Below are positions 54,770-63,936 of a DNA stretch of 64,000 nucleotides, in pieces. This DNA comes from Salinispirillum sp049115955 (GTDB lineage: Bacteria; Pseudomonadota; Gammaproteobacteria; Pseudomonadales; Natronospirillaceae), in assembly GCA_049115955.1 (NCBI GenBank), contig JAGDZJ010000006.1:45362-109361 (forward strand), given 5' to 3'. Made by a program: the position numbers and the translations under genes. How positions within the stretch are numbered: position 1 is the stretch's first letter; the number at the start of each line of letters is the position of its first letter. The notes beneath the pieces are model-generated. The model worked only from the letters and a program-made list of their open reading frames with translations. It ran no database searches and had not been told where the DNA came from.

Positions 54770-54836
54770 TTGCTACATCCTGTTGTCATTTTTCCAGACT
54801 TTTTCTGTCCGGTTCTACTTACGTTAGAATACCATA

Positions 54837-55010
54837 TTAAAACGCCCGGAGCGTTTTAACGTGTAACCCGAAAGGGTGAGTCCCACGGACGGGACGAGCA
54901 TTAAAACGCTCGGAGCGTTTTAACGTGTAACCCGAAAGGGTGAGTCCCACGGACGGGACGAACATTAAAACGCCCGGAGTGTTTTAACCTGTAACCCAAA
55001 AGGGTTAAAA
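54837..55010. repeat. 64-bp tandem repeat, about 2.7 copies
   Basis: Unit 1 is 54837-54900 and unit 2 is 54901-54964; they differ at two positions. Unit 3 (54965-55010) is partial and more diverged. Each full unit holds three small dyads: TTAAAACGC/GCGTTTTAA, ACCC/GGGT around GAAA, and GTCCC/GGGAC. Copies are contiguous with no spacers. It occupies most of the 305-base kdsC-ppiD gap, in which I see no gene. Confidence 0.9.
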
Positions 55011-55021
55011 ATTAGCAGACT

Positions 55022-55059
55022 AAAAAACAAGTAAAGCCGCAGAAGCGGCTTTACTTGTT
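55022..55059 (-). terminator. Rho-independent terminator of ppiD
   Basis: AACAAGTAAAGCCGC (55026-55040) and GCGGCTTTACTTGTT (55045-55059) pair perfectly around AGAA. On the minus strand the stem is followed by a run of six T, 16 bases past the ppiD stop. Confidence 0.9.
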
Positions 55060-55074
55060 AGCGCACCGTTAGAA

Positions 55075-56934
55075 TCAACGAATGCGAATAGATGCCTCAT
55101 TGCGCAGATCGCTGATCAGATTATCCAATACAGAACCTGCTACAACGCGCTCTAAGTAGGCTGCAATCTCATTACGTTCGGCTTCATCCAACGTACCGTC
55201 TTCAGCGCTCAGAACACGACCTACCGCCCAATCACCACGCTCCAGACGCACGATGAATACGTCACGCCCTTCTTGGTCATTAGGTACAGCACGAAATGCT
55301 GCTTGGTTTACGTTCGCAGGGATTGTGGAGCCGAAGCGTGAGACGCCTTCTACACGATCCAGCGCAACATCAGATGATCCCGCTAGCAAGTCGTCACGCA
55401 AGGCATTAGCCTCAAACTCAGCCGCTTCAACCGCAGCGAGGAAGCGTAAATACTCATTGATGTCATCGGTTACATTCTCCAGCGGTTCGTAATCTGGCGC
55501 TTCATAATCCAGTTTACGAACGACGACTAAGCTGTTGTCAGGCAAAGCAATCACATCGCTGTTTAGCTCCTCATCCAATACCAGGCCACTAAAGGCTGCC
55601 GTTACTACCTGAGAATGAGTAGCTATACCAGACGCCGCACCATTTCGGCTGAACAGATCAGTGGTCTGAATCTCCAGATCAAAAATCTCTGCAGCTTCTG
55701 TCAAGTCGAGGCTGGTGAAGACCACATTCGCCAATTCTTCACGTACCTCTGCAACACGACTGGCCGTCTGACGTGTAATCAGTTCACTGCGCAGTTCTGC
55801 GGTCATCTCTTCTAGAGTAGGAACATCGCTGGTAGCGACATCCAGCAGCTTAATCAAGTGATAGCCAAACTCTGTCCGCACAGGGGCACTGACGTCACCC
55901 GCGTTTGACAATGCAGCAACAGCCTGTTCAAACTCCGGGTCGAAAACCCCTGACATGAAATAACCCAAGTCACCGCCGAAATCGGCGCTACCAGGGTCTT
56001 CAGAGTATTCTTGTGCCAAAGCTGCGAAGTCTTCTTCGTCAACACGCGCGGCGATCTCTTGAGCAAGTTCGCGTGCGTCTGCAGCAGAACGGTTGTCTGT
56101 AGTGATCAAGATGTGTGCGATTTGCTTCTCTGCACCACTGCTTTCTACGGCCACATAAGCCTCGTACGCCGCCAAAATTTCGGCCTCTGTAGGCTCCAGA
56201 CCTTCCTCTAAACGATCAGCTGTGTATTGAATATATTCTACCGCTACACGCTCTGGCGTCAGAAACTCTTCCCGATTCTCATCGTAGAATTCTGCAATGG
56301 CAACGTCATCGACGGACACTTCATTGATCAGTTCTTCAATGCGGAAGACTTTATACTCGATATCACGCGTCTCGTTGCTCATGCGAGCGTAATTTTCGAC
56401 TTCTGAGGGAATAGTGAACTCAGACTGTTCCAACCCTTGAATCCACTGATTCAAAGCTTGGCTTTCAGCAATGCGCTGGCGGAACTGGCGAGCGGACATA
56501 CCTTGTTGGGCAGCAACCATCGAGAAGCGTGCCGAATCAAAAGATCCATCGGCCGCACGGAATGACTGCTCATTAAACAACAAACGATCCATTTCGCGGT
56601 CAGAGAATACAAAATTGGCGTTGGTAGCTGCTTGTGCGATCAGTTCTTCCTGAATCACACGTTCTACCACCTGCTGGCGCAGCAGGGTTTCATCGATCAA
56701 TGACGGGTCGGCATTTTGCCCCATGCGCTGCAGCATGTTTTGACGTTCCGCATTAACACGGCTGTTTAACACCTGCGCGGAGATGCCTTCACCGTTGACC
56801 TTAACGGCCGCACGACCACTGAAGTCCATGGTTACGATGGAGGATGCACCAAAAAATGCAAAGGTACATACCAGCACTGTGATAATGATTTTACCGGTCG
56901 TACCGCGGAAACTATTGCGAAATTCTTCTAACAT
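55075..56934 (-). CDS. ppiD: Peptidyl-prolyl isomerase / periplasmic chaperone PpiD
   Basis: Inner-membrane-anchored periplasmic folding factor near the Sec translocon, 619 residues. One membrane helix (IIITVLVCTFAFFGASSIV, about 16-34) is followed by a SurA-like N domain and one parvulin domain at about residues 265-365 (QIAHILITTDNRSA to FGYHLIKLLD). The C-terminal region is a second, less conserved folding part. GGAGG precedes the start. Follows hupB as in related genomes. Confidence 0.94.
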   Translation of the reverse strand: MLEEFRNSFRGTTGKIIITVLVCTFAFFGASSIVTMDFSGRAAVKVNGEGISAQVLNSRVNAERQNMLQRMGQNADPSLIDETLLRQQVVERVIQEELIAQAATNANFVFSDREMDRLLFNEQSFRAADGSFDSARFSMVAAQQGMSARQFRQRIAESQALNQWIQGLEQSEFTIPSEVENYARMSNETRDIEYKVFRIEELINEVSVDDVAIAEFYDENREEFLTPERVAVEYIQYTADRLEEGLEPTEAEILAAYEAYVAVESSGAEKQIAHILITTDNRSAADARELAQEIAARVDEEDFAALAQEYSEDPGSADFGGDLGYFMSGVFDPEFEQAVAALSNAGDVSAPVRTEFGYHLIKLLDVATSDVPTLEEMTAELRSELITRQTASRVAEVREELANVVFTSLDLTEAAEIFDLEIQTTDLFSRNGAASGIATHSQVVTAAFSGLVLDEELNSDVIALPDNSLVVVRKLDYEAPDYEPLENVTDDINEYLRFLAAVEAAEFEANALRDDLLAGSSDVALDRVEGVSRFGSTIPANVNQAAFRAVPNDQEGRDVFIVRLERGDWAVGRVLSAEDGTLDEAERNEIAAYLERVVAGSVLDNLISDLRNEASIRIR

Positions 56935-57024
56935 CGATCCTCCGGATCACTGACACCACAACGGGGTTCATCAGATGGGCACAAAAAAGAGCGCTAATCT
57001 TACCCTAACCCTGCGATCTAATAC

Positions 57025-57047
57025 AAAAAATCCGCTAGGAGCGGATT
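57025..57047 (-). terminator. Second terminator-like hairpin between hupB and ppiD
   Basis: AATCCGCT (57029-57036) pairs with AGCGGATT (57040-57047) around AGG; on the minus strand six T residues follow. It lies between the hupB terminator and ppiD, so it may catch read-through or act as an attenuator for ppiD. Confidence 0.65.
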
Positions 57048-57110
57048 CTATTCCATCGAATGCGGTATCGCTGCCCTATTTCGTAGGGTATGCCGCACGG
57101 ATGGGTCGAA

Positions 57111-57143
57111 AAAAAATGGCGAGTCATTTACTCGCCATTTTTT
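57111..57143 (-). terminator. Rho-independent terminator of hupB
   Basis: AAAAAATGGCGAGT (57111-57124) pairs with ACTCGCCATTTTTT (57130-57143) around a 5-base loop; a T-run follows on the minus strand, 18 bases past the hupB stop. Confidence 0.9.
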
Positions 57144-57160
57144 GTGCTACCAAAAGACAA

Positions 57161-57433
57161 TCAGTTGACGGCGTCTTTCAGTGCTTTACCAGGCTTGAAG
57201 CCAGGCACTTTAGCCGCAGCAATCTGGATAGGAGCACCGGTTTGTGGGTTACGGCCTGTGCGTGCTGCACGCTCTTTAACCGCAAAAGTTCCAAAACCAA
57301 CCAGTACAACTTGGTCGCCATCTTTCAGCGCACCTGATACTGCGTCGATCATCGCATCCAAAGCACGACCTGCAGCCGCTTTTGGAATGTCAGCAGAAGC
57401 TGCTACGGCATCAATTAATTCAGACTTGTTCAC
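57161..57433 (-). CDS. hupB: DNA-binding protein HU, beta type (GTG start)
   Basis: Nucleoid protein, 90 residues. The start is GTG at 57433, with AGGGGA 6 bases upstream; it yields the canonical MNKSELIDAVAASADIPKAA. The in-frame ATG at 57517 would add 28 residues never seen in HU. The DNA-binding arm is GFGTFAVKERAARTGRNPQT and the C-terminal AAKVPGFKPGKALKDAV is conserved. It has its own strong promoter and terminator. Confidence 0.96.
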   Translation of the reverse strand: MNKSELIDAVAASADIPKAAAGRALDAMIDAVSGALKDGDQVVLVGFGTFAVKERAARTGRNPQTGAPIQIAAAKVPGFKPGKALKDAVN

Positions 57434-57553
57434 GCTATTCCCCTTTTTCAACAGTATGCCGGCCCAGTCCAATCTGAAAGTGCGTCTTAAATGACCATTT
57501 CTTGAGAAGACGTCCATGACCGACGATTATTAGTATTATTTGCCTGGCAAGTA

Positions 57554-57595
57554 CTAGTGCTGAGTTTTATACCAGCACTAGGAAAACACTGTCAA
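57554..57595 (-). promoter_or_regulatory. hupB promoter with a dyad over the -10
   Basis: On the minus strand a consensus TTGACA (57595-57590) and TATAAA (57571-57566) are spaced by 18 bases. A perfect 9-bp inverted repeat, CTAGTGCTG/CAGCACTAG (57554-57562 and 57573-57581), brackets the -10, which lies in its loop. The leader to the GTG start is about 125 bases. The dyad could be an operator or an RNA-independent DNA structure. Confidence 0.7.
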
Positions 57596-57649
57596 GCAAT
57601 GTTCTAGGGAGTCTCCGAATAATTCTTCAGCAAATTAGGCAGACACTCA

Positions 57650-60061
57650 CTAGTGTGTACTGGGTCTTTCGCCACCCGTAGGACGTACTTCAACTCGTGG
57701 TTTAAGATCTTCCGCCAGCTCATCGTCGGTTAATGGCTTGGGGACGCCCTCGAGCGCAATCTCCAAAACCTCATCAATCCACTTAACCGGCTTGATGACG
57801 ATGTCGGCTAAAATGTTGGCTGGGATCTCTTTCAGATCGCGCTCGTTTTCTTCCGGGATTACGACGGTTTTTATGCCACCTCGATGCGCCGCCAGCAGCT
57901 TCTCTTTTAGTCCACCGATAGCCAGTACTTGACCGCGCAAGGTAATCTCGCCTGTCATAGCAACGTCCGCACGCACAGGCAGCTTTGCCAACGCCGACAC
58001 CAACGCCGTGCACATACCAATACCGGCACTTGGGCCATCTTTTGGTGTAGCACCTTCAGGCACATGGATATGAATATCCTGATTCTCAAAGGAGCTGGGA
58101 AGAATGCCTAAACGTTGACTGCGGCTTCGAACGACCGTAAGGGCCGCCTGAATCGATTCCTGCATGACATCGCCTAACTTACCTGTCCGTATCATACGCC
58201 CCTTACCGGGCGTTACAGCGGCTTCTAGCGTCAATAACTCACCGCCTACTGAAGTCCATGCCAAACCAGTGACCTGACCGATCTGGTTATCTTCCTCGGC
58301 ACGACCAAAGCGGAACTTGGCGACGCCCAAATAGTCTTCGAGGTCTTTCGCTTCAACTTTAAGACTGGGCTTTTTGTCGTCCATTTCCAGAATACGGCGT
58401 ACCGCCTTGCGACAGACCTTAGCTACTTCACGTTCCAAGCCACGCACACCCGCTTCACGCGTGTATACACGGACGATTTCGCGCAGTGCTTCGTCGGTGA
58501 TTTCCAGCTCACCCACCTTAAGCCCGTTCGATTTCAGTTGCTTCGGCAGCAAGTATTTATGCGCGATACTGACCTTTTCCGCCTCGGTGTAACCGGGTAA
58601 GCGAATCACTTCCATCCGGTCAAGCAATGGGCCGGGAATGTTCATGGAATTCGACGTACAGATAAACATAACGTCGGAAAGATCATAATCCAGTTCCAGA
58701 TAATGATCGTTGAACGTGCTGTTCTGTTCCGGATCGAGTACTTCTAACAGCGCCGATGCCGGGTCGCCGCGATGATCCATACCCATCTTATCGATTTCAT
58801 CAAGCAGGAATAGCGGATTGCGCACCCCTACCTTGGCCATCTTTTGCACAACTTTACCCGGCAAAGAGCCAATGTAAGTACGGCGATGTCCACGAATCTC
58901 TGCTTCGTCGCGCACGCCGCCCAAGGCCATGCGCACGTATTCACGATTCACTGCGCGAGCAACCGACTTACCCAGCGAGGTTTTACCCACACCTGGAGGG
59001 CCAACCAAGCACAAAATCGGGCCTTTGAGCTTCTTGACGCGCTTTTGCACCGCCAGATACTCAAGAATACGTTCTTTGACCTCTTCGAGCCCGTAATGGT
59101 CTTCATCAAGGATTTTGAGCGCTTTTTTCAAATCAATGGTAGAGCGTGTGCGCTTTTTCCACGGCAGTGCCAGCAGCCAGTCTATGTAGCTGCGTACCAC
59201 CGACGCTTCTGCTGACATGGGCGACATCATTTTCAGCTTACGCAGTTCTTGATTGGCCTTGTCTTCCGCTTCTTTGGTCATGCCAGCTGCATCGATTTTC
59301 TTCTGCAGACCTTCGACTTCGTTATGACCTTCGTCGATGTCGCCCAGCTCTTTCTGAATGGCCTTCATCTGCTCATTCAAATAGTACTCACGCTGGCTTT
59401 TTTCCATCTGCTTTTTCACGCGGCCACGAATGCGCTTTTCTACCTGCAGCAGGTCAATCTCGGTTTCCAGCATGGCCAATACCTGCTCAATACGATCACG
59501 TATGGCAGGGGTTTCAAGAATTTGCTGCTTTTCGTCGAGTTTCAACGACATATGCGCCGCAATGGTATCCACTAGGCGACCGGAGTCTTCGATATTCTCC
59601 AAAGACGTCAGTACCTCACTGGGCACTTTTTTGCTCAGTTGCACATAACGCTCGAACTGATTGTTCAAGGTACGCAGCAGAGCCTCTTCTTCGCGCTCCG
59701 ACAACTCGCCTTCGGGCAAATCAGCGCACGCGGTAATGATGTAAGGCTCGTGAGCGAAATCGGGATCCAGCAAGGATACGCGGCTGATACCTTCTACCAG
59801 CACCTTAACCGTACCATCAGGCAATTTAAGCAACTGCAGGATAGTTGCGAGCGTACCCACACTGAAAATATCGGCCAGCGTCGGCTCGTCTTCAGAGGCG
59901 TGCTTTTGTGCTACCAAGATGACTTTTTTATCGCCATCCATCGCAGCCTGCAACGCACTGATCGATTTTTCGCGGCCAACAAATAAGGGAATAACCATGT
60001 GCGGGTACACCACTACATCACGCAGCGGCAATACCGGAAAACTTAATGGGGAGTCAGTCAT
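57650..60061 (-). CDS. lon: ATP-dependent protease Lon
   Basis: Cytosolic AAA+ protease, 803 residues. The N-terminal substrate domain (LPLRDVVVYPHMVIPLFVGR) is followed by the ATPase with LVGPPGVGKTSLG and FLLDEIDKMG, and the protease domain with the catalytic Ser in PKDGPSAGIGMC and Lys in IGGLKEKLLAAHRGG. Full length. A small hairpin without U-tract (60090-60108) lies in its leader. Confidence 0.97.
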   Translation of the reverse strand: MTDSPLSFPVLPLRDVVVYPHMVIPLFVGREKSISALQAAMDGDKKVILVAQKHASEDEPTLADIFSVGTLATILQLLKLPDGTVKVLVEGISRVSLLDPDFAHEPYIITACADLPEGELSEREEEALLRTLNNQFERYVQLSKKVPSEVLTSLENIEDSGRLVDTIAAHMSLKLDEKQQILETPAIRDRIEQVLAMLETEIDLLQVEKRIRGRVKKQMEKSQREYYLNEQMKAIQKELGDIDEGHNEVEGLQKKIDAAGMTKEAEDKANQELRKLKMMSPMSAEASVVRSYIDWLLALPWKKRTRSTIDLKKALKILDEDHYGLEEVKERILEYLAVQKRVKKLKGPILCLVGPPGVGKTSLGKSVARAVNREYVRMALGGVRDEAEIRGHRRTYIGSLPGKVVQKMAKVGVRNPLFLLDEIDKMGMDHRGDPASALLEVLDPEQNSTFNDHYLELDYDLSDVMFICTSNSMNIPGPLLDRMEVIRLPGYTEAEKVSIAHKYLLPKQLKSNGLKVGELEITDEALREIVRVYTREAGVRGLEREVAKVCRKAVRRILEMDDKKPSLKVEAKDLEDYLGVAKFRFGRAEEDNQIGQVTGLAWTSVGGELLTLEAAVTPGKGRMIRTGKLGDVMQESIQAALTVVRSRSQRLGILPSSFENQDIHIHVPEGATPKDGPSAGIGMCTALVSALAKLPVRADVAMTGEITLRGQVLAIGGLKEKLLAAHRGGIKTVVIPEENERDLKEIPANILADIVIKPVKWIDEVLEIALEGVPKPLTDDELAEDLKPRVEVRPTGGERPSTH

Positions 60062-60132
60062 GAAATACCAGCTTATTAGGGGGCGACGTAAGGGCTACGA
60101 GAGCCCTTTGGCGTTGGAGCGACTATTGAAGC

Positions 60133-61422
60133 TCAGTCACGCCCTGCCGCGCTTTTGTTTTGTTCACCCTGATGACCATAGATCAACAGAGGTTCGGAGT
60201 CGCCAGCGATCACTTTGTCGTCGATAACGACTTTCTCAACATCTTTTTCTGATGGAATTACATACATGGTGTTTAAAAGCACACTTTCAAGGATAGAACG
60301 TAATCCACGTGCTCCTGTTTTACGCTCCATGGCTTTTTTGGCCACAGCACGCAAGGCAGAATCACGGAAATCGAGCTCTACCGATTCCATCTCAAACAAC
60401 TTGCTGTATTGTTTGATTAAAGCGTTCTTCGGCTCACTGAGAATCTGGATCAGTGCTTCTTCATCCAGCTCTTCCAGTGTTGCCACCACAGGCAAACGAC
60501 CGATGAATTCTGGAATCAAACCGTACTTCACCAAATCTTCCGGCTCTACGTTGGTCAGCAACTGACCGATCTTACCGGATACGTCTTTGGAGCGAACGTT
60601 GGCCGAAAAGCCAATACTGCTTTTTTCGCTGCGATCACGAATGATGTTGTCCAGCCCAGCAAAAGCGCCACCACAGATAAACAGCATGTTGCTGGTATCC
60701 ACTTGCAGAAACTCTTGCTGCGGATGCTTACGACCACCCTGTGGCGGTACAGACGCAACCGTACCTTCAATCAGTTTCAACAATGCCTGCTGTACACCTT
60801 CACCGCTGACATCGCGTGTGATAGAGGGGTTGTCCGACTTACGACTGATCTTGTCGATCTCATCGATGTAGACAATACCTCGTTGCGCCCGCTCGACGTC
60901 GTAGTCGCACTTCTGCAGTAGCTTTTGAATGATATTCTCTACGTCTTCACCCACGTAACCTGCTTCGGTCAACGTCGTCGCATCGGCGATGGTAAAGGGG
61001 ACATTCAGCATACGTGCCAGAGTTTCAGCCAGTAATGTCTTACCGGAACCCGTTGGGCCGATGAGCAAAATATTACTCTTGCTCAACTCAATCTCGCCAC
61101 TGCTGTTGCCTTCACCATGACGCAAGCGTTTATAGTGATTGTATACCGCTACGGACAGCACCATTTTGGCTTTTTGCTGACCAATGACGTATTCATCCAG
61201 CGTAGATTTAATCTCCGTGGGTGTTGGCAGATGCTCGTGCTCTGCTTCTAACTCGGTGTCCTGCAATTCTTCACGAATGATGTCATTACACAAATCTACG
61301 CACTCATCGCAGATGAACACGGACGGACCGGCAATCAGTTTGCGGACTTCGTGCTGACTTTTACCGCAAAATGAACAGTACAATAATTTGCCGTCGTCTT
61401 TTTTACTGGTGTCATCGGCCAT
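60133..61422 (-). CDS. clpX: ClpXP ATPase subunit ClpX
   Basis: AAA+ unfoldase that feeds ClpP, 429 residues. The N-terminal zinc-binding domain is YCSFCGKSQHEVRK with FICDECVDLCND; Walker A is LIGPTGSGKTLLAETLA, Walker B is IVYIDEIDKI, and the IGF-like ClpP loop region lies in SSIGFSANV. GGAGTG precedes the ATG. Confidence 0.97.
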   Translation of the reverse strand: MADDTSKKDDGKLLYCSFCGKSQHEVRKLIAGPSVFICDECVDLCNDIIREELQDTELEAEHEHLPTPTEIKSTLDEYVIGQQKAKMVLSVAVYNHYKRLRHGEGNSSGEIELSKSNILLIGPTGSGKTLLAETLARMLNVPFTIADATTLTEAGYVGEDVENIIQKLLQKCDYDVERAQRGIVYIDEIDKISRKSDNPSITRDVSGEGVQQALLKLIEGTVASVPPQGGRKHPQQEFLQVDTSNMLFICGGAFAGLDNIIRDRSEKSSIGFSANVRSKDVSGKIGQLLTNVEPEDLVKYGLIPEFIGRLPVVATLEELDEEALIQILSEPKNALIKQYSKLFEMESVELDFRDSALRAVAKKAMERKTGARGLRSILESVLLNTMYVIPSEKDVEKVVIDDKVIAGDSEPLLIYGHQGEQNKSAAGRD

Positions 61423-61453
61423 TGATTCACTCCGAATAGCGCTTTTCTTATAA

Positions 61454-61482
61454 AGATGCGTCGCCGAGCTTCGATTTGCAAG
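61454..61482 (-). promoter_or_regulatory. Possible heat-shock (sigma32) promoter of clpX
   Basis: On the minus strand CTTGCAA (61482-61476) and ACGCATCT (61461-61454) are spaced by 14 bases, resembling the sigma32 consensus CTTGAAA and CCCCATnT with mismatches. It lies just downstream of the clpP terminator, where clpX would need its own promoter. Confidence 0.4.
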
Positions 61483-61523
61483 CGCCCGCCACGTATCTTT
61501 AACAACTGGTAATTAATAATAGC

Positions 61524-61566
61524 AAAAACCGGTGCGTCATCATGGCTTTTTAGCGCCGACGCACCA
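61524..61566 (-). terminator. Terminator after clpP
   Basis: GGTGCGTC (61531-61538) pairs with GACGCACC (61558-61565); on the minus strand the stem is followed by CGGTTTTTGC. It separates clpP from clpX, so the two may not be fully co-transcribed. Confidence 0.7.
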
Positions 61567-61581
61567 GCATTTTACTTTGGG

Positions 61582-62190
61582 TTAGCTGCGATGCGTCATG
61601 ACTTGGTCAATCAACCCGTACGCCAACGCCGTTTCAGGATCCATGAAATTGTCACGATCTGTGTCTTTCTCTAATTCTTCCAGTGACTTGCCAGTATGAT
61701 GCGCCAGCAACTCATTCAACGTCTTCTTAATCTTCAGAATCTCTTTGGCGTGGATTTCAATATCCGACGCCTGACCCTGGAAGCCACCCAGCGGCTGGTG
61801 AATCATGACGCGTGAATTTGGCAACGCAAAGCGCTTACCTTTAGCACCGCCAGCCAACAAGAAAGCACCCATACTGGCCGCTTGACCAATCACCATAGTG
61901 CTCACATCAGGCTTGATAAACTGCATGGTGTCGTAGATCGACATACCCGCTGTCACCGAACCGCCGGGCGAATTAATGTACAGATGAATATCTTTATCGG
62001 GGTTTTCCGACTCAAGAAACAGCATCTGAGCCACAATGAGGTTAGCCATGTGGTCTTCAACCGGGCCAATCAAGAAAATGACTCGTTCTTTAAGCAAGCG
62101 TGAATAAATGTCGAAAGCACGTTCGCCGCGTGAGGTTTGCTCAACCACCATGGGCACCAAGCCGCCCGCTGCTTGAATCTCTGAATGCAT
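61582..62190 (-). CDS. clpP: ATP-dependent Clp protease proteolytic subunit
   Basis: Serine peptidase of the ClpXP/ClpAP barrel, 202 residues. The catalytic triad is visible: Ser in IGQAASMGAFLLAGG, His in RVMIHQPLGGFQG and Asp in TDRDNFMDPETALAYG. The N-terminal propeptide is short (VPMVVEQTSRGERAFDIYSR starts the mature part). Confidence 0.98.
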   Translation of the reverse strand: MHSEIQAAGGLVPMVVEQTSRGERAFDIYSRLLKERVIFLIGPVEDHMANLIVAQMLFLESENPDKDIHLYINSPGGSVTAGMSIYDTMQFIKPDVSTMVIGQAASMGAFLLAGGAKGKRFALPNSRVMIHQPLGGFQGQASDIEIHAKEILKIKKTLNELLAHHTGKSLEELEKDTDRDNFMDPETALAYGLIDQVMTHRS

Positions 62191-62343
62191 GGTTATTCCG
62201 TATCCTGTCTTATCGATGGTTTCCCGAGACGCCCGCCATTACTAAAACAGCGCGGCTCCGGCTATGAATTCTGACACAACTAGAGGGTATAGGTCACGCC
62301 CGTCCTTCTGGATCAGTGCTCGGCCGCTAAAAGTCGATGGCAT

Positions 62344-62387
62344 AAAAAAAGCGGCCTCCCTGATAATAGGGTCGACCGCTTCTTTTT
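62344..62387 (-). terminator. Rho-independent terminator of tig
   Basis: On the minus strand AAGCGG..CGACCCT pairs with AGGG..GGCCGCTT around ATTATC and is followed by a run of seven T. It starts 12 bases past the tig stop, so clpP has a separate promoter in the remaining gap, though I cannot pick one with confidence. Confidence 0.85.
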
Positions 62388-62398
62388 CAAGGGGCTGA

Positions 62399-63700
62399 TC
62401 AGTCTTCGCGTTTAACTGCAGCGTAGTAATCAACCGTGGTGTTAGTCACCTTGGCATCTTTCAACACCACTTCAACGACAGACTCTTCCATAACCGCAGC
62501 TTGAACTTGGTTCAACTGCTCACGGTTATTGTAGTAGTAGTCAATGACGGATTGTGGGTCTTGGTAGACACCTGCAATCTCTTCAATGTACTTACGTACC
62601 GCTGCGTCTTCCGCTTTCAGCTCATGCTGCTCAGCCACTTTAGAGAAGATCAAACCTGTCTTCACGCGACGCGTGGCTTGGTCTTGGAACAACTCCTTTG
62701 GCAACTGGCTTGGGTCAATTTTGGCTTGACCACCAAACTGCTGTACCGCTTCCTGGCGCAGACGCTGAACTTCTTGGTCGATCATAGACGCTGGTACATC
62801 AAAACTTACCAACTCTAACAACTGATCGATCACTTCATTCTTCGTTTTGCCACGCAGAGCTTGGCGCGCTTCACGCTCCATGTTCTCTTTCACTTCAGCA
62901 CGGAACGCTTCAACGGTGGTTTCACGAGCGCCCAATTCTTTGATGAACTCTTCGTTCAGCTCCGGCAGCTCCGGCTTCAGCACTTCGTGTACAGTAATGT
63001 CGAAGGTCGCAGCTTTACCGGCCAAATCGTTGTTACCGTACTTCTCGGGGAAAGTGACCTCAATGGTCTTCTCTTCACCCGCCTTCATGCCAATGATGCC
63101 TTCTTCAAAGCCTGGAATCATTGAGCCGCTGCCCAACACCAACTCTTGGTCAGTGGCAGAACCGCCTTCGAACACTTCGCCGTCGACTTTACCGACGAAA
63201 TCAATCTTCAATTTGTCTTCTTTAACACTTTTACGCTTAACGGATTTATATTCAGCACGCTGTTTGCGCAGAGTGTCGATCATTTGATCAATGTTTTCAT
63301 CGCTGACGGCCACATCGGCTACGTCAACGCTTACCTTGCTCAAGTCACCCAGCTCTACTTCTGGAAACACTTCGAACACGGCAGTAAATTCGATATTGCC
63401 ACCCTCTTCGTCTTTCACGTCTTCAAAACGTGGGTAGCCGGCGGGTGTAATGGACTCTTTGTCCAATGCGGCAACGTATGAGTCACGCACCACATCTTGC
63501 AATACTTCTGCACGAATGCCCTGACCAAAACGCTGACGCACCACACTTACAGGCACTTTACCTGGACGAAAACCATCCAGGCGAACCCGACGTGCGGTAT
63601 CTTTCACGCGCTTATCAACTTCAGAATTGACTTTGTCGGCGGGAACATTGATTACCATCCGACGCTCTAAGCCAGACGTCGTCTCAACGGTCACTTGCAT
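62399..63700 (-). CDS. tig: Trigger factor
   Basis: Ribosome-bound chaperone and prolyl isomerase, 433 residues. The ribosome-docking signature is LDGFRPGKVPVSVV near residue 45; the FKBP-type domain lies at about 160-245 (IDFVGKVDGEVFEGGSA); the helical C-terminal arms follow. Typical length, and in its usual place upstream of clpP. Confidence 0.97.
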   Translation of the reverse strand: MQVTVETTSGLERRMVINVPADKVNSEVDKRVKDTARRVRLDGFRPGKVPVSVVRQRFGQGIRAEVLQDVVRDSYVAALDKESITPAGYPRFEDVKDEEGGNIEFTAVFEVFPEVELGDLSKVSVDVADVAVSDENIDQMIDTLRKQRAEYKSVKRKSVKEDKLKIDFVGKVDGEVFEGGSATDQELVLGSGSMIPGFEEGIIGMKAGEEKTIEVTFPEKYGNNDLAGKAATFDITVHEVLKPELPELNEEFIKELGARETTVEAFRAEVKENMEREARQALRGKTKNEVIDQLLELVSFDVPASMIDQEVQRLRQEAVQQFGGQAKIDPSQLPKELFQDQATRRVKTGLIFSKVAEQHELKAEDAAVRKYIEEIAGVYQDPQSVIDYYYNNREQLNQVQAAVMEESVVEVVLKDAKVTNTTVDYYAAVKRED

Positions 63701-63839
63701 GGAAAATCCTCGCTATATTGCTGTCTGTACGTGCCAAAGGCAGGAACTGTAAGGGTGTCGATAAAAATAATCAACTAGCTTTAACTACAATGCTGATATA
63801 CAGGCGCAGAAGAAGTACGCAGAGAAAAGAAGTAGAAGA

Positions 63840-63924
63840 TGGTGCGGATGGTGAGACTCGAACTCACACGCCTTGCGGCACTGGAACCTAAATCCAGCGT
63901 GTATACCAATTTCACCACATCCGC
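63840..63924 (-). tRNA. tRNA-Leu(UAG)
   Basis: An 85-base tRNA including encoded CCA. The acceptor stem is GCGGATG/CATCCGC, the D arm is TGGTGAAATTGGTA, the anticodon stem CTGGA/TCCAG encloses TTTAGGT (anticodon TAG), the long variable arm is TGCCGCAAGGCGTG, and the T arm has GTTCGAGTC. Reads CUA and related Leu codons. Confidence 0.96.
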
Positions 63925-63936
63925 ATAACAGGAGAA

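Noticed and set aside
54837..55010. Tandem repeat as a CRISPR array or a hammerhead ribozyme (it contains TGAGTCCC...GGGACGA)
   Set aside because: Units are contiguous with no unique spacers, so not CRISPR. The hammerhead core CTGATGA and the CGAAA-to-cleavage-site geometry are not met; only the stem-II-like part is similar.
57434..57517. 28-residue N-terminal extension of HU from ATG 57517
   Set aside because: HU proteins start at MNKSEL; a GTG with a good ribosome site encodes exactly that start.
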